A stretch of DNA of 64,000 bases from positions 26,986 through 90,985 of the forward strand of contig JAQVGG010000001.1 in the NCBI GenBank assembly GCA_028696815.1, given 5' to 3'. Positions 1 through 10,833 of this stretch are shown one piece after another. A program made the position numbers and the translations under genes. The notes under the pieces were generated by a model. That model made no database searches. It was not told the origin of the DNA and was given only the letters and a program-made list of their open reading frames with translations. Source of the stretch: Candidatus Altimarinota bacterium. GTDB lineage: Bacteria; Patescibacteriota; Gracilibacteria; BD1-5; UBA6164. Position 1 is the stretch's first letter. Each line of letters begins with the position of its first letter.

Positions 1-1
1 G

Positions 2-2530
2 GATACAAATGATTTACTAAAAATTAAATTGGATAAATGAATTTACATACTTGATTTAAATGATTTAACTAAAACTTATACTGTAAGTGCTAATTGATTT
101 AATATTGAGCCTATTTGATGAGGTAAGATTTATGTTGATACTTTATCAGATCAAAATTTAGTTTTTTCTATTAATTCAACTTTTAATTTAGAGTTTATAG
201 ATACAGAAAAACAAGAAATAATAACATCAATATATCTTTTCCCACATAATTATATAAAGTTTTATCCAGAAAAAAATTTATGACTTGCTAATACTGACCT
301 GTATAGGATAAAAACAAAAATATCAAATGGTTATTTTTGATATAAGTTAACTAATACTCTAAAGATTAATATATTATTACATGAAAAATGAGCATGATTT
401 TTTAATATAGTATCAAAGCATTTTATAAAAAATGATTTATTAAATACTGATAAATATAATATTATTGATTCACTTGAATTTTATTCTTATCCTTGAAAAG
501 AGTACATAGATAAGTATTTTAGCATATTTATAAATAAATCTAAAAAGAAGTTTTATTATAAAAATATAGTTTATAATGATGTGATAGAGTTATTTGATTT
601 AGATATAAAAAACGATTCAAAAATCAATACAATACTTTTAAATATAGATAAATTAAAAGAGTTAAGTATAAATGATTATAACGAGGTTGTTTCTTTAATT
701 AAATGAATTTATAGTGTAGTAGCTAAATACAACGATATAGAAGATAGTGAAAAATTATATAATTTTATAAATTTGATAAATAAAATTGATAAAAAAGAAA
801 AGGCAGTTGATGTTTTAAATAAAAAATTTAACTATTTAAAAAATATATATTTATATTATGATTTTAAGTGAGATAAATTAAATACATATTTTAAAATATT
901 TATAGAAAAATTTTTTAGTGAGCTTGAAGAAAACAATAATAAAATAGTATTTACAAGTGCAGTAAGTAAAAGATTTATGGAATCATTTTTGTTTTATTTT
1001 GAAGACTATATTGAAGATAATTTATACATTTATACAGATGAATCAGAAAAAGAGTTATATAACAAAGATAAATTAGCTGATTATAATTTTATTTTACATA
1101 AATATTTACTATTAAACAATACTATTTATTTTTCAGATACTAAAGTATATGAGGTTGTAAAAACATGATTATTAAGAAATAAAGACATATTATTACTTAT
1201 TTCTGATTATATTTTAAACAGTTTATTAGAAGAAATTGAAAAATCAGAAAATACAATTTTTATTGTTAAAAAGAGAGTATCACAAATTGAACAAAAAGAT
1301 ATAGAAAATCTAAAAGCAGATATTTCATTTATTTTAAAATTATATAAAAATAATATCACTATTCTAGATGATAAAAAAGATAAATTACTTTTATCAGTAT
1401 ACTCAACTTTTGAATCTAAATTTCATGAATACTTTTTAGCTTTACTAGATTACACACAGTATAGTTTAGAGTTTGATGTAAGTGAAAAAGGTCTTATTGA
1501 CCATATAAAAAATAATCAATGAGTTACTGAAAAAAATTATACAGAACAAGATGTTAGGACTTATTTATCAAGTTTTAACTCTGTGAATATATGAAATATA
1601 ATAATAAATGAAACAGAAGTTAAAAATACTTTTTCTGTTGAAAATTTTAATGTAAATAATAATATTTTAAGCTTTAATATAGATTTTTCAAATTTTAAGA
1701 CTATTAAAGATATTTATATTAATGGACAGATAACTTATAATACATATTTGTTAGATGATTTAGAAATTTCTATGAAAGAATTATATGATATAGTACCACT
1801 TGAGGAAAAAGAAAAGTATAACTTTAAAAACTTTTTTTATCAAATAGTGTCAAAGACAAGCGAGTCTCAAAATACAGATATTTATATATATAAACAAGAT
1901 GAATTAGAAGAATCAAAAGCTATATCTACTTTTAAAAGAAATATATTATCAAATGATGGTGAATTAGGGAAAATAAATTCAGTTTTAAGTATAAAGTATA
2001 ATAATTTACAAGTTAACTCAGTAGATAATATTATTATAAAAGATTCAATTCTTTATACAAAAGTAGATGTATCAAGAAATATAAAATCTTATATTTCTCA
2101 TTTATCTTCTAAATACTTTTTAGACAAAGATTGAAGTTACTTATATGATTCTCAGTGAATTCAATTAACTGTTTATACTGAAAACGGATACAGTAAAGAT
2201 AGTCCAATGTTTTGATGAAATAAACTTAAAATTATCTGAAAAATCAAAATATCTGAACTAAAAACTACTTTTGAAAATATTGCATATAGTTTTGATAAAA
2301 TAGATAACATTTATTCAACTATATTAAATTTATCAAATGCTTCAAATCTTAGTATAAATTATATACTTGAAACAAATAATATAATAGTAAAACTTGAAAA
2401 TAACTGAAAAATTATTAATATCACTTTACTTTGAGATAATGTTATATCTATAATGAGTTGAGGTACTGAGTATATTAAATCTCCTGTAAGATATAACTTA
2501 ATTTCTGATATTTTAAAACAAATAAAATAA
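2..2530 (+). CDS. Large hypothetical protein, C-terminal 842 residues (5'-truncated)
   Basis: The frame is open from the window edge to TAA at 2528-2530 when TGA is read as Gly, so the real start lies outside. I do not recognise the family. The first 100 or so visible residues alternate polar and beta-prone segments and include a Gly run (EPIGGGKIYVDT) that faintly recalls FecR-type beta domains; this is not strong enough to name. The remainder is rich in Lys, Asn, Ile and Tyr, with long helical stretches and no clear membrane segment. The next gene, a small one-helix membrane protein, begins 5 nt after the stop, so the two are probably co-transcribed. A secreted or surface role is possible but is inference only. 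Confidence 0.75.
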
Positions 2531-2534
2531 TTTT

Positions 2535-2783
2535 ATGGCAAAGAAAACAGCAACAAAAATTTTTGCATTTTTAGCACTATTTTGAATATTAATCTGAGTA
2601 GTAGGAACAGGTTTATTGTTCTTCTTTGGGTGAAATGGTGGAGAAGAAGTTAAAACTATAACTCCTGAAGAACTTCAAAATCTTATAAATTCTGGAACTT
2701 GAATTGAAATAGATAATAGTATTGAAGATATTATTAATTCTGGAACTATAGAAGAAGTTCAAACTTGAAGTATTGAAAATTAA
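2535..2783 (+). CDS. Small single-pass membrane protein (82 aa)
   Basis: Starts MAKKTATKIFAFLALFG, followed by a hydrophobic helix (about residues 9-31), then a short Gly-rich turn and an acidic tail containing two similar units (LINSGTGIEIDNS and IINSGTIEEVQTG). It looks like an anchor with a short, probably external, repeat tail. It sits 5 nt downstream of the large hypothetical gene and is closed by a strong terminator, so it ends that operon. No family recognised. Confidence 0.75.
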
Positions 2784-2820
2784 AAAAAATCTCTCCCGAG
2801 TATTCGGGAGAGATTTTTTT
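2784..2820 (+). terminator. Rho-independent terminator
   Basis: Perfect stem ATCTCTCCCGA / TCGGGAGAGAT with a 4-nt loop, followed by eight T. It starts directly after the stop of the small membrane protein. Confidence 0.9.
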
Positions 2821-2896
2821 TAATTTATAAAACTATTTGAAAAGTTAAGTAAAATGGTTAATATTCTACTACTTTAATAAATGAAGATAATTTAAA

Positions 2897-4597
2897 ATGA
2901 ACTTAAATATAAGGATAACAGGACCCGCTTGAGCTTGAGTTAACTCGACAGTTGATATAGTAGCAAGTCTTTTTGCTGAACTGGGTTATGATTTAGTTAC
3001 AGACATAGAATATGAATCAAGGATAAAATGATGAGTAAACTTTTTTGATGTAAATATAAGTGATGAAGAAAAAAAATACCTGACTAAAAAAGTTGATATA
3101 ATACTAGCTTTTAATGCTGATAGTCTAAAAGCTCAATTATATAGTCTCAAATCATGAGCAACAATCATAGTAAATAATAAATGGAGTGAAAAATTAAAAG
3201 AAAAATGAGTTTCTCTTGATGATTTTAATGTGCTTGATTTAGAAATAAATGATAAATATGATAATACATATTTACTTGGTATTTTAGCAAAATATCTAAA
3301 CTTAGATTTAGAAATTATGCTTTCAAAATTAGCGCATGTTTTTGCTAAAAAATGAGAAGAAACAGTAAAAAGTAATCAAGATATAGTTAAAAATATATTT
3401 GAAACTTATGAAATTAAAACTCCATCAAGCATAAAAATTGAGAGAGTATGAGAAGCTAAAAATATGACTTTTTGAAATAAAGCTATATCAGATTGAGCAA
3501 CTGAGTGTGGACTAGAGTTTTATAGTGCTTATCCTATGACTCCAGCTTCAACTTTGTTATCTGAAATCATAAAAGCAGGAAAAGTTAAATATCTTCAAGC
3601 AGAAGATGAAATAGCGGTTATTAACTCAGCTATATGAGCAGCGTTTACTTGAGCTAGAGCTATGAGTGGTACTTCAGGGGGAGGTTTTGCATTGATGACA
3701 GAGGCCTTAAGTTTTGCTGTACAAGCCGAGTTTCCTATAACTGTGGTGTTAGCTCAAAGAGCAGGACCATCAACTGGTACTCCAACTTATCATGAAGCTT
3801 GAGATTTAAACTTTGCACTTAATCCAACATTTGGTGATTTTGAACATGTAGTACTTTATCCAAGTAGTTTAGAAGAAGCTTATTATTTTGGATGACTTGC
3901 TTTAAATATAGCTGACAAATACCAAACTCAAGTTATTATGCTGACTGATAAACAAGCAGCAGAACTTCATTGAACTCACACAGAACTAAAAGCTCCTGAG
4001 ATAGATAGAGGAGTTGTACTTGATAATCCGCCAAGTGATTACAAGAGATATGAACTAACAGAGTCTTGAGTTTCTCCAAGAGTAAAAGTAGGCACTAAAG
4101 ACGGAGATTTTATCTCAACAAGTTATGAGCATGATGAGTATGGAGCTACTACAGAGGACTCAGATATGAAAAAGGCCATGACAGAAAAAAGATGGAGAAA
4201 ACTACAAAACTTTTTTAAAAAAGAAGGATATAGATGATATGAAGTATATACAAGCCCTCACTCAATCTCTCCCAATGGGAGAGAGGTAGCTCAACCTAAG
4301 AAGATGTTAATAGTTACTAGTTTTACAGCTTATACAGCTAAAGAGTTCGTAAAAGAAAACCCAGAGTATGGTTTAATAATAGTTAAGTTTTTAAAACCAT
4401 TAGATGAGAGATTAAGAGATGAACTAGTTTGAAAAGATGAAGTTATATTTGTAGAATCAAACTATTCATGACAACTTGAAAAATATCTTACAAATGAACT
4501 TTGATTAAAATATGTAGATGGACTAAAAATTTCAAACTTAAGAAAATATGATTTATTTCCTTTTTACATAGAGGATTTTAGAGAATTAATAAAATAA
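2897..4597 (+). CDS. korA: 2-oxoacid:ferredoxin oxidoreductase, alpha subunit (gamma-alpha fusion)
   Basis: Catalytic partner in oxidative decarboxylation of a 2-oxoacid to acyl-CoA with electrons passed to ferredoxin. The N-terminal gamma-type domain carries GPAGAGVNS near residue 9 and SRIKGGVNFFDV. The alpha pyrimidine-binding domain begins near residue 190 ([19 protein letters not shown]). The C-terminal domain II ends near residue 560. At 566 aa this is the normal length for two-subunit KorA-type enzymes. The beta subunit follows 5 nt later, so this is a two-gene operon. A palindromic element at 4253-4295 is translated in frame between the alpha core and domain II ([15 protein letters not shown]). 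Substrate choice (2-oxoglutarate, pyruvate or branched-chain) cannot be read from the sequence; the gene name is by family. Confidence 0.88.
4253..4295. repeat. In-frame palindromic element within korA
   Basis: Element of the AGCCCTCACCCTAACCC class with core palindrome CTCTCCCA-A-TGGGAGAG. It sits inside the korA frame without breaking it and shares termini with the copies at 14271 and 38180. Confidence 0.8.
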
Positions 4598-4602
4598 TAA
4601 TT

Positions 4603-5205
<603 letters not shown>

Positions 5206-5285
5206 AAATAAAAATATAATGTACTTAATGTCAAGATATTTTTAATATTTTATTTGTAATATACAAAAAATAATTACAATCTTAC

Positions 5286-5291
5286 TATAAT
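5286..5291 (+). promoter_or_regulatory. Candidate -10 box for the LRR pilin gene
   Basis: TATAAT preceded by TAC, about 22 nt upstream of the start at 5313. No convincing -35 is seen, so this is a possible extended-type promoter only. Confidence 0.35.
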
Positions 5292-5312
5292 AATTTTTTT
5301 AATTTTAAATAT

Positions 5313-6896
5313 ATGCACAAACAAAAAAATGCTTTTACTTTAGTTGAATTAATAGTAGTAATAACAATATTAGCTATTTTATCTACTATAGCATTTATAA
5401 GTTTATCATGATACTCACAATCAGCAAGAAACTCTGCAAGAACTACAGATGTAAAAACAATTGAAAAGGCTCTTCAATTATATGGAACAAGAAATAGTAT
5501 ATATCCACAACCTGAAAATGCTCAAACCATTACATACTCATGAGAAGTAGTATACTATCAATGAACATTTTGAGATAGTCCATATAAAGAAGTCTGAAAC
5601 TTAAGTAATATACCCCTAGATCCACTTACAAAGGAAGAATACATTTACTCAACAACTGCTAACTATACACAATATGAAATATTAGCTATTTATGAGTGAG
5701 AAATAGTAAATAAAAGTATACTAAACCAAGCACAAGCAGCAGAAGTATACAAACCTAAAATAACTTGAACATATAATAAAATATATGTAAAAACAAACTC
5801 ATACTATATACCACTACCAAGTCTAATTAACGCGGAAGTAACAAGTGCATCATGAGTGGTTTTAGATTTAAATACAATTAAATCACAAATAGTAACAAAC
5901 TGAAAAAATCTACCAAAAGTATGAGCTACAGTAGAACAAGTAAAGAATGAGCTACAAATAAACTTTAGGCCACATTATTGAACTATAACAAGAAATTCAT
6001 CAGAGGCAGAAAAAAAAGCACTAGCAGAAAAACTTAAGGAAGCTTATTCTTGATCAGATTTAGTATCACAAACTATATATGCAAATATAGTAAATAATTC
6101 AAGTACAGAGGAGTTAGTAAGTTTAGTAGATTCAGTAGTATTATGACAATGAACATATACAGATTATACTATAACTAATACTACAACTTGTACGGATACT
6201 CAAACACCAACGGATGAACAATACTTTACATTTGATTCATCAACTCAAACAATAACTGCATACGATGTAGCTTGATGAATAGATGTAGTTATACCATGTA
6301 AAATATGAGATAAGTATGTAAAGAAAATATGACAAGTTGCATTTTATAGTAAATGATTAACAAGTATAGTTATACCAAGTAGTATTGAAGAAATTGAAGA
6401 TTGAGATTCATGAAATAGGTGAGGCTTAGGTAATGCTTTTTGATGAAATTTATTAACTACTTTAGTTTTACCAGAAGGATTAAAGAAAATATGAGATTAT
6501 GCATTTTTTAGTAATAGTTTAACAAGTGTAACTATTTCATCAAGTGTAACAAGTATCTGAGCTTATGCATTTTTTAATAATAGTTTAACAAGTGTAACAA
6601 TCCCGAATAGTGTAACAGGTATATGAAATTATGCTTTTCGGTATAATTCATTAACAAGTGTAATAATACCAAATAGTGTGATAAGTATATGAGATTGAGC
6701 TTTTCGAACAAATTCATTAACAAGTGTAACAATTCCATCAAGTGTTACAAGTATATGAACTTATGCATTTGGTGAACAAACTAATTCTGTTTGAGATTGA
6801 ACTGTATACTGACCAGCTAGTTGGGAGAATACATATATTAATAATACAAATAGTGAGTTTGATAAAGATAAGTTAATAAACTATGAGGTACAGTAA
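5313..6896 (+). CDS. Pilin-like surface protein with BspA-type LRR_5 repeats
   Basis: The N-terminus MHKQKNAFTLVELIVVI is a type III prepilin signal (cleavage before F8 predicted) with the assembly helix. Residues 1 to about 275 are nearly the same as in the pilin at 14707, including LYGTRNS, YYQGTFGDSPYKEVG and QAQAAE. From about residue 310 the protein changes to at least five 22-residue units of the form SLTSVTIPSSVTSIGAYAF, typical of LRR_5/BspA adhesins. A pilus-linked adhesin exposed outside the cell is inferred. Monocistronic: a terminator follows at once. Gly is mostly TGA. At 527 aa it is far longer than an ordinary pilin. Confidence 0.85.
6350..6790 (+). repeat. 66-nt tandem repeats coding LRR_5 units
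   Basis: Tandem units of 66 nt (22 residues) beginning around AGTTTAACAAGTGTAAC repeat at least four times with high nucleotide identity, suggesting recent duplication or recombination inside the adhesin domain. Confidence 0.8.
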
Positions 6897-6900
6897 ACTA

Positions 6901-6928
6901 AAAAGCGCTGAAAACAGCGCTTTTTTTT
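6901..6928 (+). terminator. Rho-independent terminator
   Basis: AAAAGCGCTG-AAAA-CAGCGCTTTTTTTT, a GC-rich stem with T-tract, 5 nt after the LRR pilin stop. Confidence 0.92.
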
Positions 6929-6986
6929 GACGAAAAATTTAAAATATGATTTAATAGTAATAATACTTAAATTTTAATTATTTGAT

Positions 6987-7226
6987 GTGGTTAGAAAACT
7001 ATTTAAATCATACCAGCACTTACTAGATAAAAAGATAGATAGTACAACAACAATTGTAGTTATCATATCATTTTTAATTATTCTTGTTTGAATGTATATT
7101 CCTGAAAATAAACAACTTATTTCAAAAAATAATGTACTTGAGTCTCAACAAGTTAGTATGGAAAACTTTAATGTGATAGTGATTGATGGGAAAAGATATA
7201 TGATTAAGTTAGAGGAACTTAGATAA
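6987..7226 (+). CDS. Small one-helix membrane protein (79 aa), GTG start
   Basis: The frame opens after a TAA at 6975 and the first usable codon is GTG at 6987; the ATG at 6985 is in another frame that ends within 14 codons. A basic N-terminus (VRKLFKSYQHLLDKK) is followed by one membrane helix (TIVVIISFLIILVGMYI) and a charged tail ending DGKRYMIKLEELR. The family is not recognised. It converges with the gene on the other strand, the two stops being adjacent (7226/7227). Confidence 0.6.
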
Positions 7227-7511
7227 TTATTTATATTTTATCTCAAAATCTTTAAGCCTTAACCCAAGTCTTTGCAATTTCTCTGCAGAGGCTTTTTTTA
7301 TTTTTTCACTTAAAAGCAATAGTTCTGAATTTATAAGCGGTTTATTTGTTTTTACTAGAATTGCATCTCACATTAGTCTTATAGAAACTAGATAATTCTT
7401 TACATCTATTCATTTTTCTCACTTAAAAATCTCTATTATCGTATTCCAGATAATAGATTTTATAACTACTTGGTCTTTTCCAGACCTCCTAATTGAATCT
7501 CAAAGTTGCAT
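7227..7511 (-). CDS. DUF721/DciA-like small protein (94 aa), tentative
   Basis: MQLGDSIRRSGKD... then IIWNTIIEIFKGEKG and ILVKTNKPLINSELLLLSEKI. This order (Trp-containing helix, basic beta segment, then a helix with ELLLL) resembles the DUF721 fold of DciA, the replicative helicase loader, but the match is from memory and weak. The gene is compact and lies in the opposite direction to its neighbours. Confidence 0.5.
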
Positions 7512-7586
7512 AATACAAAAATTGTTTTATTTATATTTTTTATTATACTCTCTCTAAAATAATTTTCAATTATTAATTTTTTATCA

Positions 7587-8795
7587 ATGTATAAAATTTG
7601 AATAGACGAAGCTGGAAGAGGTCCATGGCTTTGAAGTGTTGTGGCTTGTGCACTGTGTTTCAATCCAGAAGCTATGCCACCTAAAGAGTTTTTATCTAAA
7701 ATGACTGACTCTAAACAGCTGACAGAGAAAAAAAGAGAAGAACTTTTTAAAGAACTTGTTGAGATGAGTAAAAGTTCTCCCCCTGTCAGGGGGAAGTTAG
7801 AGGGGGGACTTCCACAAGTATTTTTTTGAGTGTGAGTTGTTGATAATCACGTGATAGATGAGATAAATATAAAACAGGCAAATAAAGAAGCCATGAGAAG
7901 AGCTATAGTTGAGCTATTAAGAAAAGTAGACAAAGAAAAAATTGCTTCAGTGCTTGTAGATTGAAAAGATAACTATAAGTTTGATGAGTTAGATAGACAA
8001 CCAGTTTATATAATTGGTTGAGATGCAAAAGTTACTGAGATAAGTGCAGCGAGTATAATAGCAAAAGTTTTTAGAGATAAGTTAATGAGTACTTATGGAG
8101 AACTTTATCCTGATTTAGGTATAGAGTCACATAAATGATATGGTACAAAAAAGCATAGAGAATATTTAAATGATAAATCAAAAATTACCTCAATACATAG
8201 AGTGTCATACAAACCAGTGAAAGCTATACTTGAAGCAAAACCAAAACTACTTTTACATATTTGTTGCTGACCTGATGCTACAGTTCCTATAATGGACTTA
8301 AAAGATAAATATGATATAACTTGTTTTTGGTATGATCCAAATATACAACCAAAATCTGAATATGATAAGAGATTAGAACATTTTAAAAAAGTTTGCGAGA
8401 TAGAGAAAGTTCCATATATTGAGTGACCATATGATGTTGAAAACTTTTTTCTTAAAATAAAAGGTTTAGAAAATACTCCTGAAAAATGAGAAAAGTGTAC
8501 CCAGTGTTATGATATAAGATTACAAAAAACATCAGAACTAGCTGTAGAGTTAGGTATAAAATACTGGACTACTACACTAAATATATCTCCCCACAAGGAT
8601 GTAGAAAAGCTTTTTAAACTTTGAGATAAACATAGTTTAAAAAATAACTTGGAGTTTTTAAAAATAGCTTTTAGAAAAAACAAAGGATTTGAGAGAAGTG
8701 TAGAGTATACAAAAAAGCACAAAATTTATAGACAAAATTATTGTTGATGTATATACAGTGATACTTTTCCAAAAGATTATAAATTAGATAAATAA
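7587..8795 (+). CDS. rnhB: Ribonuclease HII fused to epoxyqueuosine reductase QueH
   Basis: One uninterrupted frame of 402 codons. Residues 1 to about 212 are RNase HII, which cuts RNA in RNA-DNA hybrids: [10 protein letters not shown] at the start, [12 protein letters not shown], then [16 protein letters not shown] and [13 protein letters not shown]. From about 218 the sequence is QueH (DUF208), which reduces epoxyqueuosine in t[38 protein letters not shown] and a C-terminal CGC. All key Cys are present. The junction is only a few residues (KAILEAKP). A palindromic element is translated in the RNase HII part ([15 protein letters not shown], 7774-7812). I know of no functional reason to join these two activities. 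A small gene follows 2 nt later. Confidence 0.9.
7774..7812. repeat. In-frame palindromic element within rnhB-queH
   Basis: Core CCCCCTGTCAGGGGG followed by AAGTTAGAGGGGGGACTT. Same subtype as the copies at 34223 and 51612. It inserts about 13 residues after the first RNase HII helix region without breaking the frame. Confidence 0.8.
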
Positions 8796-8797
8796 AT

Positions 8798-8968
8798 ATG
8801 AATTTAGCAGAGAGGTTAGAAGTTGTTGATGTATATTCTCCTGAGTATACTTTAGATTGTCTTGTAGAACTTAGATATTTAACAAAACAAGAAGTAGATT
8901 TTTTGCTAGATAGATATTCGGCAAAGGAAATTGTAAATAGAGTTTACCAGCATTTATTTGAAGAATAA
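8798..8968 (+). CDS. Small acidic protein (56 aa), unknown
   Basis: ATG lies 2 nt after the rnhB-queH stop, so it is probably translationally coupled. It encodes MNLAERLEVVDVYSPEYT... and ends VYQHLFEE. It is predicted largely helical with no Cys and no signal. Not recognised. Confidence 0.6.
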   Translation: MNLAERLEVVDVYSPEYTLDCLVELRYLTKQEVDFLLDRYSAKEIVNRVYQHLFEE

Positions 8969-8973
8969 TTAAA

Positions 8974-9747
8974 ATGAAAAAAGTATACAAAGATAAAATA
9001 GTAAATATACAAAAAACAGACCTATTTGATAATAGGTTTTTGTTTAAGTATTTAATTCTAAATTTTTCTCCCTTTGTCAAAGGGAGTCCCTGTAATGAAA
9101 TGGAAGGGGAGGGATTAAAAGATAATATAGAAGTAGTGTACTTATCTGAGTTGCTTGAAAAAAGAAAAAACGAAAGTATTTTGGAGAAAGTAAAAGAAAA
9201 ACCTGCTATGTGGAGTATGGTTTATTCTCCAAAAGATGAACTTGAGATATTTACTGAACTATTTGAAAAAGCTATAAGTACATGAAAAAAAATTCATATA
9301 GTTTGAGTTACTCTTGATGAAGAAATAAAAATGCTTGAAGATTATTATGAAAAGCTTTGATTTTTTAAAGAAGAAATAAACTGTTTTGATCCTGATTTTT
9401 CTAAACCTCTTGTTACAGTTTCAGTTAAGATAGAAAATCTGATGTACAGATGAAGTGATTATAAGCGTTTGAGAGATAAGATATTTTTTAATCCTCCTAT
9501 TAGAGAATCTGGTCAAGTAAAAGCAATGTTTAAATGAATAAACAGAGGAGTTATTGCTTGAATTTACTTTTCTCCCCCTGCTAATGGGGAGTTAGAGACT
9601 GGGCTTTCTGATAATGTAAAAAACTTTTTAGAAGAACAAATTAAGACAGAACATATATTACCAATAATTCTTGCAAAAGTACTTTGTTACAATTTAGAAG
9701 AAATTTGATTTGTTTGAGAAAAAACAGATTTAGTAATACAATATTAA
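8974..9747 (+). CDS. Hypothetical protein (257 aa) with two translated palindromes
   Basis: Begins 5 nt after the small acidic gene, so it belongs to the rnhB-queH operon. It is predicted soluble alpha/beta, with segments KKIHIVGVTLDEEIKMLEDYY and SVKIENLMYRGSDYKRLRD. The first could be a Rossmann-like strand-turn-helix but no catalytic motif is clear. Two GC-rich palindromic elements (9065-9117, 9570-9607) are read through in frame, adding about 18 and 13 residues. Family not recognised. A strong terminator follows. Confidence 0.7.
9065..9117. repeat. In-frame palindromic element (CTCCCTTTG type)
   Basis: CTCCCTTTG-TCAAAGGGAG hairpin followed by a tail ending GGAAGGGGAGGGATTA. The same layout occurs at 32015-32062 in the femX-like gene. 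Confidence 0.75.
9570..9607. repeat. In-frame palindromic element
   Basis: TCTCCCCCTGCTAATGGGGAG followed by TTAGAGACTGGGCTTTC. A diverged copy of the CCCCT...AGGGG family, translated as SPPANGELETGLS. Confidence 0.7.
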
Positions 9748-9803
9748 ATACAAAAAAGAGACCGATCTTCTTAAATAATAAGAAGGGTCTCTTTTTTGTA
9801 TTT
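9748..9803. terminator. Bidirectional terminator of the AGACCG repeat family
   Basis: Long stem with CAAAAAAGAGACCGATCTTCTT on the left and AAGAAGGGTCTCTTTTTTG on the right. It lies between converging genes and can terminate both. Its GAGACC arms relate it to the repeats at 12908, 27923 and 43004. Confidence 0.8.
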
Positions 9804-9805
9804 AA

Positions 9806-10384
9806 CTAAAATGGTAGTTTCATATTATCTTTACTTGCTTCATTAGAAGTATTGTCTTCAGAATCATTTAAAAATATTTTTTGATTTTTATCATACTCTC
9901 ATTTTGTAAGTATTCAAGATATAATAATTAATATTCAAGATATAAGTGAAAAAATAATTCATTTTCAGTAAAAAACTTCAGAAGAAAATATTTTTAATCA
10001 ATTTATTGTATATAATGAGCTTAGTGATAAAATAATAATCAATAATCATAGACTTACAATTAGACTACTATCTTTAAAAGATATATTTGTAGTAAGTTTA
10101 AATTTTTCTTTTTTATTTGTTGAAAAAAGTACAAAAATTAAAAACATTAAAGTTAAACAAATTATTATTCAATTTACCCCAGTAACTCAATTAAAAGCAC
10201 CACTGTTAACGGTTATTAGAGGAGAATGTATCCAATTTAAAAAAAGTGAAATAACTCAAATAATAACTCAAATTAATCCAAGTTGTTTATCTCTTGAAAA
10301 ATTTGATGTTTTAAATTTTAGTATTGAAGCAATACTTAAAAGGATTTTTTTTGTTTTTCTGCTTTTTACTCTTGAATTATACAT
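9806..10384 (-). CDS. Multi-pass membrane protein (192 aa), unknown
   Basis: Four or so hydrophobic segments, for example LGLIGVIIGVISLFLNWI near residue 37, IIICLTLMFLIFVLF, SLIVSLGLLIIILSL and IIFSLISGILIIISGIL. The N-terminus is basic (YNSRVKSRKTKK) and the tail acidic. Glycines in the helices are mostly TGA. No family recognised. It converges on the rnhB-queH operon. Confidence 0.7.
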
Positions 10385-10394
10385 AAAAATAGGT

Positions 10395-10478
10395 ATTAGG
10401 TTATAGGTTGTAGGTTGTAGGTTATTAGAAATGCCTGTTACTTGTGAGCAAAGCGTCCTAAGGCCTACAACCTAAATT
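10395..10478. repeat. Intergenic inverted repeat (TAGGTTGTAGG type)
   Basis: Tandem GGTTGTA units on the left, then TAGGTTGTAGGTTATTAG (10411-10428) faces its near-complement at about 10458-10475 across a 29-nt loop. It is not coding. It separates the divergent genes at 10384 and 10552 and looks like a decayed small repeat element. Confidence 0.6.
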
Positions 10479-10551
10479 CTTATATAGATATTATTTAGCT
10501 TTTTTTAAAAGTAAAGAAATAAATATTTACTAATTTTACAAAAGCTTTATA

Positions 10552-10833
10552 ATGCAGTTAATTTATAAGTTATTTTATATTGTGAAGAAAAAAATTAATA
10601 ATAGTTTCTTTGAATTTATACTTTTTTGAGTATCTTTTATATTGTGATTTTTTAGAAGTATATTTTTATTTTTTTGAATAAGAAAAAAGAAAATAAAAGA
10701 TAATATATTTTTTGATTTTTTAAATCTTGTATTTAAATTATGGCCAAGATATTTTTGGCAGAAGCCAAGCTTGTATAAAATTTTTTCTTTTCCTTGAGAT
10801 ATGTTAAATTATTTATTTTCAAATAAAAAATAA
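10552..10833 (+). CDS. Small membrane protein (93 aa) preceding the minor pilins
   Basis: Basic N-terminus, then a hydrophobic stretch FFEFILFGVSFILGFF and SIFLFFGI, then a Lys-rich tail containing the Trp pair WPRYFW. The stop overlaps the next start (TAATG), so it is translationally coupled to the pilin-like gene at 10833. A role in pilus biogenesis is suggested by position only. Confidence 0.6.

Noticed and set aside
977..2134. Separate short genes (63 and 128 aa) in the first 2.5 kb
   Set aside because: Both are pieces of one continuous frame when TGA is Gly.
6350..6790. Tandem 66-nt repeats as a CRISPR array
   Set aside because: Repeats are contiguous and coding (LRR_5); there are no unique spacers.
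6985..7026. ATG at 6985 as start of the small membrane protein
   Set aside because: That frame reaches TAG after 13 codons; the GTG at 6987 opens the 79-codon frame.
7587..8795. RNase HII-QueH as a frameshift artefact or two genes
   Set aside because: The codon phase is constant (start 7587, junction codons near 8245, stop 8793 all in the same frame) with no stop between. A sequencing error remains possible but nothing shows it.
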